Shown piece after piece: positions 26,392 through 35,909 of a DNA stretch of 64,000 nucleotides. The notes beneath the pieces are model-generated. The model was given only the letters and a program-made list of their open reading frames with translations. It was not told where the DNA came from and ran no database searches. Origin of the DNA: Fontibacterium temperatum (GTDB lineage: Bacteria > Pseudomonadota > Alphaproteobacteria > Pelagibacterales > Pelagibacteraceae); assembly GCA_964203055.1 (NCBI GenBank), contig CAXNKS010000002.1, positions 162,575 to 226,574 on the forward strand, read 5' to 3'. Within the stretch, counting starts at the first letter, position 1, and every line of letters begins with the position of its first letter. A program made the position numbers and the translations under genes.

Positions 26392-26859
26392 ATGAAAAAA
26401 GATGAAGGCAATTATCAGGTAGTTGCAAATAACAGAAAAGCTAGTTTTAATTATTTTCTTTTAGAATTAATTGAGGCTGGAATTGTTTTATTAGGTTCCG
26501 AAGTTAAATCTTTACGTTTAGGAAAAGGAAACATTGCAGAATCATATGCTGCAGATTTAGGAGGAGAGCTATTCTTGCAAAATTCTTACATTCCTGAATA
26601 TAATCAATCTTCCTATAACAACCATGATCCAAGAAGGCTCAGAAAGTTATTATTAAGTAAAAAACAAATTAACAAGATTATTGGAAAGATTAATCAAGAA
26701 GGATTAACCGTTGTTCCTGTAAGGATGTATTTTAATCATAAAGGGATAGCCAAAGTTCAAATTGCTATTGCCAAAGGGAAGAAACAACATGACAAACGTC
26801 ACACCAAAAAAGCAAGAGACTGGGAAAGAGAAAAATCAAGAGTTTTTAGAAAAAGTTAA
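26392..26859 (+). CDS. smpB: SsrA-binding protein SmpB
   Basis: SmpB binds tmRNA and carries it to stalled ribosomes for trans-translation. The 155-residue protein has ASFNYFLLELIEAGIVLLGSE, VKSLRLGKGNIAESYA, the decoding-related GKKQHDKRHTKKARDWEREK and a basic tail. It lies three bases after dapA, a common alphaproteobacterial neighbour. No tmRNA (ssrA) gene was seen in the window. Confidence 0.97.
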   Translation: MKKDEGNYQVVANNRKASFNYFLLELIEAGIVLLGSEVKSLRLGKGNIAESYAADLGGELFLQNSYIPEYNQSSYNNHDPRRLRKLLLSKKQINKIIGKINQEGLTVVPVRMYFNHKGIAKVQIAIAKGKKQHDKRHTKKARDWEREKSRVFRKS

Positions 26860-26861
26860 TT

Positions 26862-27365
26862 ATGATTCTTCTATCTCTTGGCTCAAATCTTCCATCTAAG
26901 TTTGGTGATAGTAAAAATACTATATTAAAATGTTATGAGTTTTTTAATAACAACGATATCAAAATATTAAAAAAATCTAGTTTTTACGAAACCTTTGCAA
27001 TTCCTAATAAATCAGATCCAAAATTTGTTAATAGCGTTATATCTGTGGAGACAAAATTTTCTGCAGAGGAACTAATTAAATATATTCTTAAAGTGGAGGA
27101 AAAATTTGATCGAAAGCGTGAACAAATTAACGCCCCAAGAACATGCGATATAGATATTTTGGATTTTAATAGTGAAATAATAAATATTTTTAATAAAAAT
27201 ATTTCTTTAGAAATTCCTCATCCACGCTTGGAACAAAGAAGTTTTGTTTTATATCCAATTAGAGAAATTGATAAAAATTGGAAAAGCCCACTATCAGGAA
27301 AAAAAATAGATCAATTGATTGAAAATTTAGATGCTGAAACCAAGAAGAACATTACAATTATATAA
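26862..27365 (+). CDS. folK: 2-amino-4-hydroxy-6-hydroxymethyldihydropteridine pyrophosphokinase FolK
   Basis: FolK pyrophosphorylates the pterin precursor in folate synthesis. The 167-residue protein begins ILLSLGSNLPSKFGDSKNTI, has the SSFYETFA segment, then the ATP/Mg site RTCDIDILDF and the C-terminal IPHPRLEQRSFVLYPIREI. It starts two bases after smpB. Dihydropteroate synthase and other folate genes are not in the window. Confidence 0.95.
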   Translation: MILLSLGSNLPSKFGDSKNTILKCYEFFNNNDIKILKKSSFYETFAIPNKSDPKFVNSVISVETKFSAEELIKYILKVEEKFDRKREQINAPRTCDIDILDFNSEIINIFNKNISLEIPHPRLEQRSFVLYPIREIDKNWKSPLSGKKIDQLIENLDAETKKNITII

Positions 27366-27386
27366 AATTTTGATATATTTTTGTTC

Positions 27387-29105
27387 ATGCTCAATCAGCA
27401 AGAACTCTTAGACAAAGTTAAAGTTTATAATAACTACATAGACGAAAATGTTGTCAAAAAAGCCTATGATTTTGCATTTGATGTTCATAAAAATCAAAAA
27501 AGACTTTCTGGGGATCCTTACATAACCCATCCAATTGCGGTTGCTGCAATTTTGTGTGATTTAAAAGTAGATACAGCCACGATTATCACAGCTTTATTAC
27601 ACGACACTATTGAAGATACAGAAGCAACATATAATGAAGTAAATAAATTATTTGGAAAAGAAATAGCTGATCTTGTTGAAGGAGTTACAAAAATTTCAAG
27701 ATTAGAAGACAAGTCAAAAGAATATTCTGTCGCTGAAAATTTTAGAAAATTAATACTAGCAACATCAAAAGATATTAGAGTTCTATTAGTTAAACTTGCA
27801 GACAGACTTCATAATATGCGCACCATTAATAATATAACCAATCCTGACAAAAGATTAAGAATAGCAAAAGAAACTATGGAAATTTATTCTCCATTAGCTG
27901 AAAGAATGGGAATGCATAATTTTCGTGATGAGCTTGAAGATTTAGCATTTAATGTTTTAAATCCAGATGCTAGAAAATTAATTACTGATCGTTTAATTTT
28001 TAATAAAGAAAGTTTAGGAGTTACTTTTTCAGATATTTCAGAAAAAATTTTAAAATTATTAGAAGAAAAAGATATTAAAGCTAAAGTAACCGGTAGAGAA
28101 AAAACTCCTTTTTCAATTTGGAGAAAAATACAAAGTAAGAGAATTTCTTTAGAGCAAATTACAGATATTGTTGGGTTTAGAGTTATTCTTGATAATACTG
28201 ATATGTGCTATCGCGCTCTCGGCATTTTTCATACGAAATGGTCGATGGTTCCTGGAAGATTTAAAGATTATATTTCTGTTCCAAAATCTAATAATTATAA
28301 ATCAATTCATACTTCGGTAATTGGACCAAAAAGACAAAAAATAGAAATCCAAATCAGAACTCAAGAAATGCATGAATTTGCAGAAAGAGGAGTAGCTGCT
28401 CATTGGAATTACAAAGCTAACGAAAAAGTAAGTGATAATACTCTCAAAGATTATAATTGGTTAAAAGATTTGGTTGAGATGTTAGAAAGCGGTGAAAATC
28501 CAGAACATTTTTTTGAATATACAAAACTTCAGTTATTTCAAGATCAGGTTTTTTGTTTTACACCAAAAGGTGCTCTCATTCGTCTACCAGCAAATGCCAC
28601 GCCTATAGATTTTGCTTATGCTGTGCACACCGAAATTGGAGATAAATGTATTGGCTGTAAAATTAATGGAAAGGAATCTCCCTTACAAAGTATTCTTCAA
28701 AACGGTGATGAAGTTCAAATTGTTACATCTGCTAAACCATCACCTTCAATGTACTGGTCATCAATTGCAAAAACAGGGAAAGCTAGAGCAGCAGTTAGAA
28801 GATATTGGAATTTAAGAAAAACAGATAAATCTGAAGACAAGGCTTATGATACTAGTTTGTGGGTTCTTTTAAGTCACAAAGCAGGAACTTTAGGAGAGGT
28901 TTGCACCATGATAGGAAAGCATAAATGCAATATTTCAAACGTAGAGTTAGTTGATAAAAAAGATGATTTTTTAAGTTTTATTTTTGATTTAGAGATTAAA
29001 AACTTAAAAGATTTTACTAATCTAGTTTCAGAAATTAAACAACTGGGAATAAATTTTAAAATTATACGAAATAGAAAAGTAGATGCTGACAGAAAAAAAA
29101 ACTAA
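27387..29105 (+). CDS. rsh: RelA/SpoT homologue (ppGpp synthetase/hydrolase), shortened C-terminal region
   Basis: This bifunctional stringent-response enzyme makes and degrades (p)ppGpp. The N-terminal HD hydrolase domain is intact (DPYITHPIAVAAIL, ALLHDTIEDTEA, LADRLHNMRTI). The synthetase domain has GREKTPFSIWRKIQ, TDIVGFRVIL, YKSIHTSVIG and IEIQIRTQEMHEFAERG. TGS follows (FCFTPKGALIRLPANATPIDFA). The chain then goes from ARAAVRRYWN within about 15 residues to a C-terminal ACT domain, so the helical and zinc-finger region (about 150 residues) of usual long RSH proteins is absent. Length is about 572. I chose the ATG at 27387 over a TTG at 27381. It overlaps pyrE by 23 bases. Confidence 0.93.
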   Translation: MLNQQELLDKVKVYNNYIDENVVKKAYDFAFDVHKNQKRLSGDPYITHPIAVAAILCDLKVDTATIITALLHDTIEDTEATYNEVNKLFGKEIADLVEGVTKISRLEDKSKEYSVAENFRKLILATSKDIRVLLVKLADRLHNMRTINNITNPDKRLRIAKETMEIYSPLAERMGMHNFRDELEDLAFNVLNPDARKLITDRLIFNKESLGVTFSDISEKILKLLEEKDIKAKVTGREKTPFSIWRKIQSKRISLEQITDIVGFRVILDNTDMCYRALGIFHTKWSMVPGRFKDYISVPKSNNYKSIHTSVIGPKRQKIEIQIRTQEMHEFAERGVAAHWNYKANEKVSDNTLKDYNWLKDLVEMLESGENPEHFFEYTKLQLFQDQVFCFTPKGALIRLPANATPIDFAYAVHTEIGDKCIGCKINGKESPLQSILQNGDEVQIVTSAKPSPSMYWSSIAKTGKARAAVRRYWNLRKTDKSEDKAYDTSLWVLLSHKAGTLGEVCTMIGKHKCNISNVELVDKKDDFLSFIFDLEIKNLKDFTNLVSEIKQLGINFKIIRNRKVDADRKKN

Positions 29106-29667
29106 AGAAATTTTTGTAAAAACAAAAGCCTTATTACAAGGGCATTTTATTTTATCATCAGGCTTGAGAAGTGAACAATATCTGCAATGTGCAAAATTAT
29201 TAATGCATCCAAAACAATCAGAATTGATTTGTAAATCTCTTGCTCAAAAAATAAAAAAAGTTTTTAAAAAAATAGATTTAGTTGTCGCACCAGCAATGGG
29301 TGGAATTATTGTTGGATATGAAGTTGCTAGACACTTAAAAGTACCTTCAATTTTTACAGAAAGAGTTTCTGGAGAATTTCAAGTAAGACGTGGTTTTGAA
29401 ATTAAAGCAGGTGCAAGAATTTTAATTGTAGAAGATGTTATCACAACAGGAAAATCAAGCATGGAATGTGCTCAAGTAATAAAGAAACACAAAGGACATG
29501 TTGTAGGATTTGCATGCATTGTAGATCGATCAAACAATCAAAGTTCAATTAATTCAAAAATTGTTTCGCAAATTACTTTTAATATACCAACTTATCGCGA
29601 AGATCAGATCCCTAATAAGTTAAAATCTATTCCAGCGATAAAGCCAGGTAGTAGAAATTTAGTTTAA
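29083..29667 (+). CDS. pyrE: Orotate phosphoribosyltransferase PyrE
   Basis: PyrE joins orotate and PRPP to give OMP in pyrimidine synthesis. The 194-residue protein has LLQGHFILSSGLRSEQYLQC, VVAPAMGGIIVGYEVAR, and the PRPP-binding motif ILIVEDVITTGKSSMEC. The length suits the shorter alphaproteobacterial/archaeal-like form. The start overlaps the rsh 3' end by 23 bases, and the stop directly precedes the pdxJ ATG. Confidence 0.95.
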   Translation: MLTEKKTKEIFVKTKALLQGHFILSSGLRSEQYLQCAKLLMHPKQSELICKSLAQKIKKVFKKIDLVVAPAMGGIIVGYEVARHLKVPSIFTERVSGEFQVRRGFEIKAGARILIVEDVITTGKSSMECAQVIKKHKGHVVGFACIVDRSNNQSSINSKIVSQITFNIPTYREDQIPNKLKSIPAIKPGSRNLV

Positions 29668-30402
29668 ATGAGAAAAAGAATTAGATTAGGATTTAATATT
29701 GATCATGTGGCAACAGTTAGAAATGCAAGAGGGGATGATTATCCATCACCTATAAATGCTGCAATTATAGCGCAAAAAAACGGCGCAGATTCAATAACAG
29801 TTCATTTGCGAGAAGATCGAAGACACATTCGAGATCATGACTTAACTGAGTTAAAAAAAAAAATTAAAATTCCAATAAATTTAGAAATGGCGTTAACTCA
29901 TGAGATGCTTCAAATTGCATTAAAACTTAAGCCTAAATATGTATGTATTGTTCCTGAAAAAAGAAAAGAAGTAACAACAGAGGGTGGTTTAAATTTAAAT
30001 TATAAAAAAAATTATTTAAAAAAAGTTATTAACTTATTAAAAAATAAAAATATTAAGGTTTCATTATTTATAGAACCAGATTTAAAAACTGTTCATTTAG
30101 CTAAAGAATTAGGCTCAGATAATATCGAGTTACACACTGGAAAGTATTGTAAATTTTTTAGAGAAAAAAATAATTTAAATATAAAAAAAGAATTTCTTAA
30201 AATCAAAAATTCAGCAAAACTTGGTATTAACTTAAATTTAGGAGTTCATGCAGGACATGGTTTGAATTATCAAACTTCAAAAAAAATATCAGAGATTAAT
30301 GAAATTTCAGAATTAAATATTGGGCATTTTTTTATATCAGAGTCGATATTTTTTGGTATAGCTAATGTCCTTAAGAAGTTTAATAAAATTTTAAAACGAT
30401 GA
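29668..30402 (+). CDS. pdxJ: Pyridoxine 5'-phosphate synthase PdxJ
   Basis: PdxJ closes the pyridine ring from deoxyxylulose phosphate and the PdxA product, forming vitamin B6 phosphate. The 244-residue TIM barrel shows LGFNIDHVATVRNARGDDYP, the DSITVHLREDRRHI and NLEMALTHEM segments, VSLFIEPD, ELHTGKY and LGVHAGHGLNY. It is the first gene of the conserved pdxJ-acpS-lepB-rnc-era-recO run and overlaps acpS by four bases. Confidence 0.97.
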   Translation: MRKRIRLGFNIDHVATVRNARGDDYPSPINAAIIAQKNGADSITVHLREDRRHIRDHDLTELKKKIKIPINLEMALTHEMLQIALKLKPKYVCIVPEKRKEVTTEGGLNLNYKKNYLKKVINLLKNKNIKVSLFIEPDLKTVHLAKELGSDNIELHTGKYCKFFREKNNLNIKKEFLKIKNSAKLGINLNLGVHAGHGLNYQTSKKISEINEISELNIGHFFISESIFFGIANVLKKFNKILKR

Positions 30403-30791
30403 ATATAATTGGACTTGGAACAGATATTGTAAATATTAATAGAATAAAAAAAATTTATTCTAAGTATGGTAATCATTTTTTAGATAAAATTTTAACTGAA
30501 TCTGAAAAAAAAATTGAGGGCAAAGTTACCAGATCAAATGATATTGCAACTTTAGCAAAGAGATTTGCTGCCAAAGAGGCTATTTCTAAAGCTATTGGCT
30601 ATGGTTTTTCAAAAGGAATTCATTTCAAAAATATCGAAATTTACAACGATAAGAACGGCAAGCCCTATGCGAATGTAAACGGCAAGGCAAAAACAATGCT
30701 TAGCAAAATATCAAAAAAATATAATATTTTTTTATCTTTATCTGATGATAAACCCTGGGCTGTAGCAACAGCCTTAATTACTTCTCGATGA
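30399..30791 (+). CDS. acpS: Holo-[acyl-carrier-protein] synthase AcpS
   Basis: AcpS transfers 4'-phosphopantetheine from CoA to acyl carrier protein. The 130-residue protein has the Mg-binding IIGLGTDIVNINRI and the ATLAKRFAAKEAISKAIGYG motif, plus LSLSDDKPWAVATALI at the end. It overlaps pdxJ and lepB by four bases each (ATGA junctions), indicating coupled translation. Confidence 0.97.
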   Translation: MNIIGLGTDIVNINRIKKIYSKYGNHFLDKILTESEKKIEGKVTRSNDIATLAKRFAAKEAISKAIGYGFSKGIHFKNIEIYNDKNGKPYANVNGKAKTMLSKISKKYNIFLSLSDDKPWAVATALITSR

Positions 30792-31513
30792 AAAAAATTA
30801 TTATTGAAAATGCGAAGACACTTGTCTTTGCTTTTTTAATCGCACTATTCATTAGAAGTTTTTTTTTCCAACCTTTTTATATTCCATCATCATCAATGGA
30901 AGAAAATTTGTTAGTAGGGGATAGATTGTTTGTTTCAAAATTTACCTATGGGTACAGCAAACATTCCCTACCTTTTAGTCCTAATATTTCTGATAAAAGA
31001 ATTTTTTATTCTTCGCCTGAAAGAGGAGATGTAATTGTTTTTAAAACCCCTGAAGATAACGATACTGATTATATTAAAAGGTTAATTGGACTTCCGGGTG
31101 ATAAAATTCAAATGGTTAATGGCGTCCTTTATATTAATAATAAACCCATCAAAAGAGAGTTTATTAAAAATGATTTTGTACTTTGTGGTGGATCTAAAAT
31201 TAAATCAAATTTTTATCTTGAGACCCTGCCAAATGGAAAGTCCTATTTAGCTGCTTACTCTGAAAAGAATTCCTCAAAAGATACGGATGTTTATTCAATA
31301 CCTCAAAATAAATTTTTTTTTATGGGTGATAATAGAGATTGTTCACAAGACAGCAGATATCTTTCAAGTGTTGGTTATGTAGATAAACTTAATTTAGTAG
31401 GAAAGGCGCAAATATTATTCTTTTCAAATAATGAAGAAATAGGAAATTTATTTACTGTTTGGAAATGGCACAAATCAATAAGATTTAATAGAATCTTACA
31501 ATTTATTAAATGA
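30788..31513 (+). CDS. lepB: Signal peptidase I LepB
   Basis: LepB removes Sec and Tat signal peptides at the outer face of the inner membrane. One N-terminal membrane helix (LVFAFLIALFIRSFFF) precedes the catalytic Ser in FYIPSSSMEENLLVGD. The catalytic Lys is in DYIKRLIGLPGDKI, and GDNRDCSQDSRYLSSVGYV follows. The 241-residue length and single anchor match the alphaproteobacterial form. It overlaps acpS and rnc by four bases. Confidence 0.97.
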   Translation: MKKIIIENAKTLVFAFLIALFIRSFFFQPFYIPSSSMEENLLVGDRLFVSKFTYGYSKHSLPFSPNISDKRIFYSSPERGDVIVFKTPEDNDTDYIKRLIGLPGDKIQMVNGVLYINNKPIKREFIKNDFVLCGGSKIKSNFYLETLPNGKSYLAAYSEKNSSKDTDVYSIPQNKFFFMGDNRDCSQDSRYLSSVGYVDKLNLVGKAQILFFSNNEEIGNLFTVWKWHKSIRFNRILQFIK

Positions 31514-32190
31514 TTTCTGATAATAAGATCAGTGAAGTAGAGAGCATCATTGGTGTTAAATTTTTAAATAAAAAATATCTAAGCCAAGCTTTGGTTCACA
31601 AAAGTTTTTCAAACGATAATACCGACAATAATGAAATTTTAGAATTTTTAGGAGATAGAGTTTTAGGATTGGTGCTTGCTAAAAAATTAATTAATTTATA
31701 TCCCAATGACAAAGAAGGTCAGCTTGATAAAAGATTAGCCTCTCTAATAAACAAAAAGGTTTGCGCTAAAGTTTTAGAAAAATATGATTTATTAAAATTT
31801 ATATCAATTAGCAAAGCACAAAAAAAAATTAAAACAGGAAATATAAAAATTTTTGGTGACTTGTGCGAGTCATTAATAGGAGCCATTTACATTGATAGAG
31901 GTTTTGAATCTGCTGAAAATTTTATTTTTGATTTATGGAAAGATCAATTAAAGCAATCAGGAGAAATTAAAATTGATGCAAAGACCAAACTACAAGAATT
32001 ATCCTTAAAACTTTATAAAGAACTTCCTAAATATAAAGATTTATCAACTTCAGGACCTGCGCATAAACCAATTTTTAAGGTTTCTGTTATTATTAAAAAA
32101 TCTAAATCATTTACAGGTGAGGGGTCCTCAAAAAGAAATGCTGAACAAATAGCAGCAGAGAAATTATTGAATAGTTTAGAGAATGAATAA
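31510..32190 (+). CDS. rnc: Ribonuclease III Rnc
   Basis: RNase III cuts double-stranded RNA in rRNA precursors and mRNAs. The catalytic domain shows NEILEFLGDRVLGLVLAKKL, the signature acidic loop, and FGDLCESLIGAIYIDRG. A C-terminal double-stranded-RNA-binding domain begins at about residue 155 (DAKTKLQELSLKLYKELPKY). Length 226 is standard. It is followed by era with an 8-base overlap, an arrangement conserved in many bacteria. Confidence 0.97.
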   Translation: MISDNKISEVESIIGVKFLNKKYLSQALVHKSFSNDNTDNNEILEFLGDRVLGLVLAKKLINLYPNDKEGQLDKRLASLINKKVCAKVLEKYDLLKFISISKAQKKIKTGNIKIFGDLCESLIGAIYIDRGFESAENFIFDLWKDQLKQSGEIKIDAKTKLQELSLKLYKELPKYKDLSTSGPAHKPIFKVSVIIKKSKSFTGEGSSKRNAEQIAAEKLLNSLENE

Positions 32191-33016
32191 AAAGCGAATA
32201 GGTTACGCATGTATAATTGGACCAACTAATGCTGGTAAATCAACATTATTAAATACAATTTTTAAAAAAAAAATATCTATAGTTTCTAATAAAGTTCAAA
32301 CAACAAATTTTGCAATAGAAGTTGTGAAATATCACAAGGAAAATAAGATTATTTTTATAGATACACCGGGATTGTACAATAAGAAAAATAACACTAATTT
32401 TTTAAATGACGTTAATGTCGAAGTCAAAAGAGCAGATGTAATTGTTATAATTTTAGATATTTCAATTCATTTATTTTATGAAGAAATTCTAGAAAAAATT
32501 ATAAAAAATACTAAAAAACCAAAAATTTTAGTATTTAATAAAATTGATAAAGTTTCACAGGAGTTTGCAATTGAACAAATTAACAAATCAAAATTTGTTA
32601 AGAATTTCGATGAAATTTATTATGTTTCAGCATTAAAAAATAAAAATATAAATAATCTTTTAGATGGAATTGTTGCAAGACTTCCAGAGGGTGACTTTGA
32701 AAATTCTATTAACTTTGAAACTAATATTTCTAAAGATGTATTTTTTTCTGAACTTACACGTGAAGCAGTATTTAAGTATTTAAATCAAGAATTGCCATAT
32801 CAGATTTATGTTAAGACCTATAAATTTGAAAAAGAAAATAGAAATTATAAAATTTATCAAAATATTTATGTGAAAAATGATAATCATAAAAAAATTGTTT
32901 TAGGAAAAAACGGGAGTGTTATTAAAAAAATTGGTATTTCAGCTAGAAAAGAAATTGAAAAATTATTTAAACATAAGGTTAGTTTATTTTTAGACGTTCA
33001 AACAACTAAGCAATGA
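32183..33016 (+). CDS. era: GTPase Era
   Basis: Era binds the 3' end of 16S rRNA and is needed for 30S assembly. G1 is GPTNAGKSTLLN, G3 DTPG, G4 NKID and G5 SALKN. The C-terminal KH domain includes VLGKNGSVIKKIGISARKEI, which contacts the rRNA. The 277-residue chain is slightly shorter than the 290-300 common elsewhere. It overlaps both rnc and recO. Confidence 0.96.
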   Translation: MNKKRIGYACIIGPTNAGKSTLLNTIFKKKISIVSNKVQTTNFAIEVVKYHKENKIIFIDTPGLYNKKNNTNFLNDVNVEVKRADVIVIILDISIHLFYEEILEKIIKNTKKPKILVFNKIDKVSQEFAIEQINKSKFVKNFDEIYYVSALKNKNINNLLDGIVARLPEGDFENSINFETNISKDVFFSELTREAVFKYLNQELPYQIYVKTYKFEKENRNYKIYQNIYVKNDNHKKIVLGKNGSVIKKIGISARKEIEKLFKHKVSLFLDVQTTKQ

Positions 33017-33663
33017 CCTGGGGTGATGAAGGCTACATATTAGGGGTTAATACATACGGCGAAAACTCTTCTATTATAAGCATACTTTCCAAAGAGCACG
33101 GACATCATAAAGGTATAATTTATGGAGGAACTTCTTCGAAGTTAAAAAAACTAATACATATTGGCAATAAAATTAAAGTTACATGGAAGTCAAAATCAGA
33201 AGATGCAATTGGTTATTATAATTTTGAATTAATTGATGCGATAGCTCCCAAGTATTTTGATAATGATAAAAAATTAACAGCAATATTATCAGCAACGAGC
33301 ATTTGTCTAAAAATATTACCTGAGAGAAATGCATATTTAACTGTTTATAATTATTTTGAAGATTTATTTAATTCTTTAAATTCTGATGATTTTTTTAGAA
33401 AATATGTTTTATGGGAAAGATTTTTATTGTCCGAATTAGGTTATAACGTTGATTTAGAAAATAAAGATTCGTTAAAATTATTTAATAAAAATATAACTTA
33501 TCCACAATACTTTTATGACAATTTATCGTCCTTTACTGATAAAGATATTTACAATGGCTTATTAATTAATAAGCATCAATTATTAAATTATATATTTGAA
33601 CCGAATAAAGTTAAATTTCCTTATTACAGAATAAAACTAGAAAATTTTTTTAATGAAAAATAA
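33013..33663 (+). CDS. recO: DNA repair protein RecO
   Basis: RecO acts with RecR to load RecA on SSB-coated single-stranded DNA. The OB-fold N-terminus is clear (WGDEGYILGVNTYGENSSII, EHGHHKGIIYGG). The protein is 216 residues, shorter than the usual 240. The region after LGYNVDLENK, where many RecO proteins have zinc-binding Cys, contains none. It is the last gene of the pdxJ-to-recO run and overlaps parC by 11 bases. Confidence 0.9.
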   Translation: MTWGDEGYILGVNTYGENSSIISILSKEHGHHKGIIYGGTSSKLKKLIHIGNKIKVTWKSKSEDAIGYYNFELIDAIAPKYFDNDKKLTAILSATSICLKILPERNAYLTVYNYFEDLFNSLNSDDFFRKYVLWERFLLSELGYNVDLENKDSLKLFNKNITYPQYFYDNLSSFTDKDIYNGLLINKHQLLNYIFEPNKVKFPYYRIKLENFFNEK

Positions 33664-35905
33664 AGATAATATTTTAAATGCATCTTTGGCAACTGAGTTT
33701 AGCCAAAAGTATCTAGCTTATGCTTTATCAACTATCACACATAGAGCGTTGCCTGATGTGAGAGATGGATTAAAGCCAGTTCATCGTAGATTACTTTATG
33801 CGATGTATCTTTTAAATTTAGGATCTAAATTGCAACCTAAGAAATCTGCAAGAGTAGTAGGAGATGTTATTGGTAAATTTCATCCTCATGGTGATCAGTC
33901 AGTTTATGATGCGTTAGTGAGATTAGCTCAAGATTTTTCCATTCGTTATCCATTAATAAATGGTCAGGGAAATTTTGGAAATATCGACGGCGATAACGCT
34001 GCCGCTATGAGATACACAGAGGCAAAACTCACTGAAATTTCAGAGCTATTACTTGAAAATATCGATGAGGAAACAGTAGATTTTAAAAGCACATATGACG
34101 GTGATCAACAGGAGCCACTAGTATTTCCAGCAAAATTTCCAAACCTATTAGCTAATGGAGCTTCAGGTATTGCAGTTGGAATGGCAACAAGTATACCTCC
34201 GCATAACATTGTTGAAATTTGCGAAGGATTAAAAATCGTTAATCATGACAAAAACGTTTCAATCAAAGAATTATTAAAAGTATTACCAGCGCCTGATTTT
34301 CCAACGGGTGGTATTTTAAATAATAATAAGTCTGAAATATTGAAAGCTTACACTAGTGGAAAAGGTTTTTTTGAACTTAGATCTTCTTATAAAATTGAGG
34401 ATTTGGGCAGAAGTCAGTATCAGATTTCTATAAATGAAATTCCGTACCAGGTAAGTAAATCAACTTTAATAGAAAAAATAGCAGATCTAATTATAAGTAA
34501 AAAAAATAAATTAATTGATAATGTTATAGATGAATCAGATCATTTAGTTCGTATTGTAATTCGTCCGAAAAATAGAAATGTTAAACCAGAAGTATTAATG
34601 GAAAGTTTATTTAGACAAACTGATTTACAGGTAAGAATTCCTTTAAATATGAATGTTTTGAATTCAAAACTTCAGCCAAAAGTAATGTCTATAAAAGAAG
34701 TTTTGGTAAATTTTTTATCACATCGTTATGAAGTTTTAAGTAGAAAATCTGAATTTAGATTAAAGAATATTAAAAATAGAATAGAAATTTTAATTGGGTT
34801 TATTAAAGTTTACCATAATTTAGATAAAATTATTAAAATTATTAGAAACGCAGAAGATCCAAAATTACAATTAATTAAAATATTTAAATTTACACAAAAT
34901 CAAGTAAACGCAATTTTAGATATGCGATTAAGAAATCTTAGGAAGTTAGAAGAAAAAGAAATTAAACAGGAATATAAAGATTTATTATCTGAAAAAAACT
35001 TTTTAACAAAATTACTATCTTCTAAATCTTTGCAAAAAAAAGAAATAGATAATGAAATAGATTTTCTAATTAAAAAATTTAAAGACGATCCTATTTTAGG
35101 AAAAAGAAGAACCAAATTAGACAAATTTGGAAGTGTTAATGAAGAAACCTTCGATAATGAGATCAAATCTGACGATCCTCTTACCATTACTGTTCTTAAA
35201 AACGGCTTTATTAAATCACAGAAATCCTTTGTTAAAAATTTAGAGGAGCAAATTGGAAATGAAAATAGCTCTTTATTAATGCATGCTCGTTCTAATGATA
35301 AAATCATATTGGCATCAAATTTTGGTAAATTTTACACAATTGAAGCGGATAATATTTTAACAGGATCTTCAACAGGAAGACCAATCTCTTCTTATTTGTC
35401 ACTTACTGATAATGAAAAAATTATCGATGGTTTTAGATTTGATAGCGAAGGTGAAATTTTTATTTATACTAAAAATGGATATGGATTTATTGCCTTAGAG
35501 AAAAATCTTGAAACTAATAAGAAAACTGGAAAAAAAGTAATGAATGTTAAAGGCGATGATATTGTCATTGGAGTTTCCAAAGTTATTAAAGATTCAGATT
35601 CAGTAGCAATTATTTGCGATTCAGATGGAAAAAACAAAATGTTAGCATTTGATATTAATGAACTTCCAAAATTAGATAAGGGTAGAGGGGTTATTTTAGT
35701 AAAAGGTAAATCTCTAAAAATCATTAATGCTACGGCATTTAATGCAAAATCAGTTATCAAGGACCAGATAGACAAAACCCTATTTGATAAATCTACAATT
35801 GAGAATAATTATGGAAAAAGAGCTCAATCAGGAAAAGTTATTAAGAATTTTAAAAATCAGGTCATGAATAGAAATTTTGAAAATAATATTAGATGTCATT
35901 TATAA
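33653..35905 (+). CDS. parC: DNA topoisomerase IV subunit A ParC
   Basis: ParC is the breakage-reunion subunit that decatenates daughter chromosomes with ParE. The N-terminal segment AYALSTITHRALPDVRDGLK and VHRRLLYAMYLLNL is typical, and the catalytic Tyr lies in AAMRYTEAKL. The C-terminal part has degenerate beta-propeller repeats. The 750-residue length and weak propeller fit ParC, not GyrA. parE is not in the window. Confidence 0.95.
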   Translation: MKNKDNILNASLATEFSQKYLAYALSTITHRALPDVRDGLKPVHRRLLYAMYLLNLGSKLQPKKSARVVGDVIGKFHPHGDQSVYDALVRLAQDFSIRYPLINGQGNFGNIDGDNAAAMRYTEAKLTEISELLLENIDEETVDFKSTYDGDQQEPLVFPAKFPNLLANGASGIAVGMATSIPPHNIVEICEGLKIVNHDKNVSIKELLKVLPAPDFPTGGILNNNKSEILKAYTSGKGFFELRSSYKIEDLGRSQYQISINEIPYQVSKSTLIEKIADLIISKKNKLIDNVIDESDHLVRIVIRPKNRNVKPEVLMESLFRQTDLQVRIPLNMNVLNSKLQPKVMSIKEVLVNFLSHRYEVLSRKSEFRLKNIKNRIEILIGFIKVYHNLDKIIKIIRNAEDPKLQLIKIFKFTQNQVNAILDMRLRNLRKLEEKEIKQEYKDLLSEKNFLTKLLSSKSLQKKEIDNEIDFLIKKFKDDPILGKRRTKLDKFGSVNEETFDNEIKSDDPLTITVLKNGFIKSQKSFVKNLEEQIGNENSSLLMHARSNDKIILASNFGKFYTIEADNILTGSSTGRPISSYLSLTDNEKIIDGFRFDSEGEIFIYTKNGYGFIALEKNLETNKKTGKKVMNVKGDDIVIGVSKVIKDSDSVAIICDSDGKNKMLAFDINELPKLDKGRGVILVKGKSLKIINATAFNAKSVIKDQIDKTLFDKSTIENNYGKRAQSGKVIKNFKNQVMNRNFENNIRCHL

Positions 35906-35909
35906 TATT

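Noticed and set aside
34900..35307. Long open frame on the minus strand inside parC (135 codons)
   Set aside because: It lies wholly antisense to the conserved ParC sequence; AT-rich codons give long antisense frames. The product resembles nothing known.
35464..35775. Antisense open frame in the parC C-terminal region
   Set aside because: Shadow of a confidently identified gene, without start context or family match.
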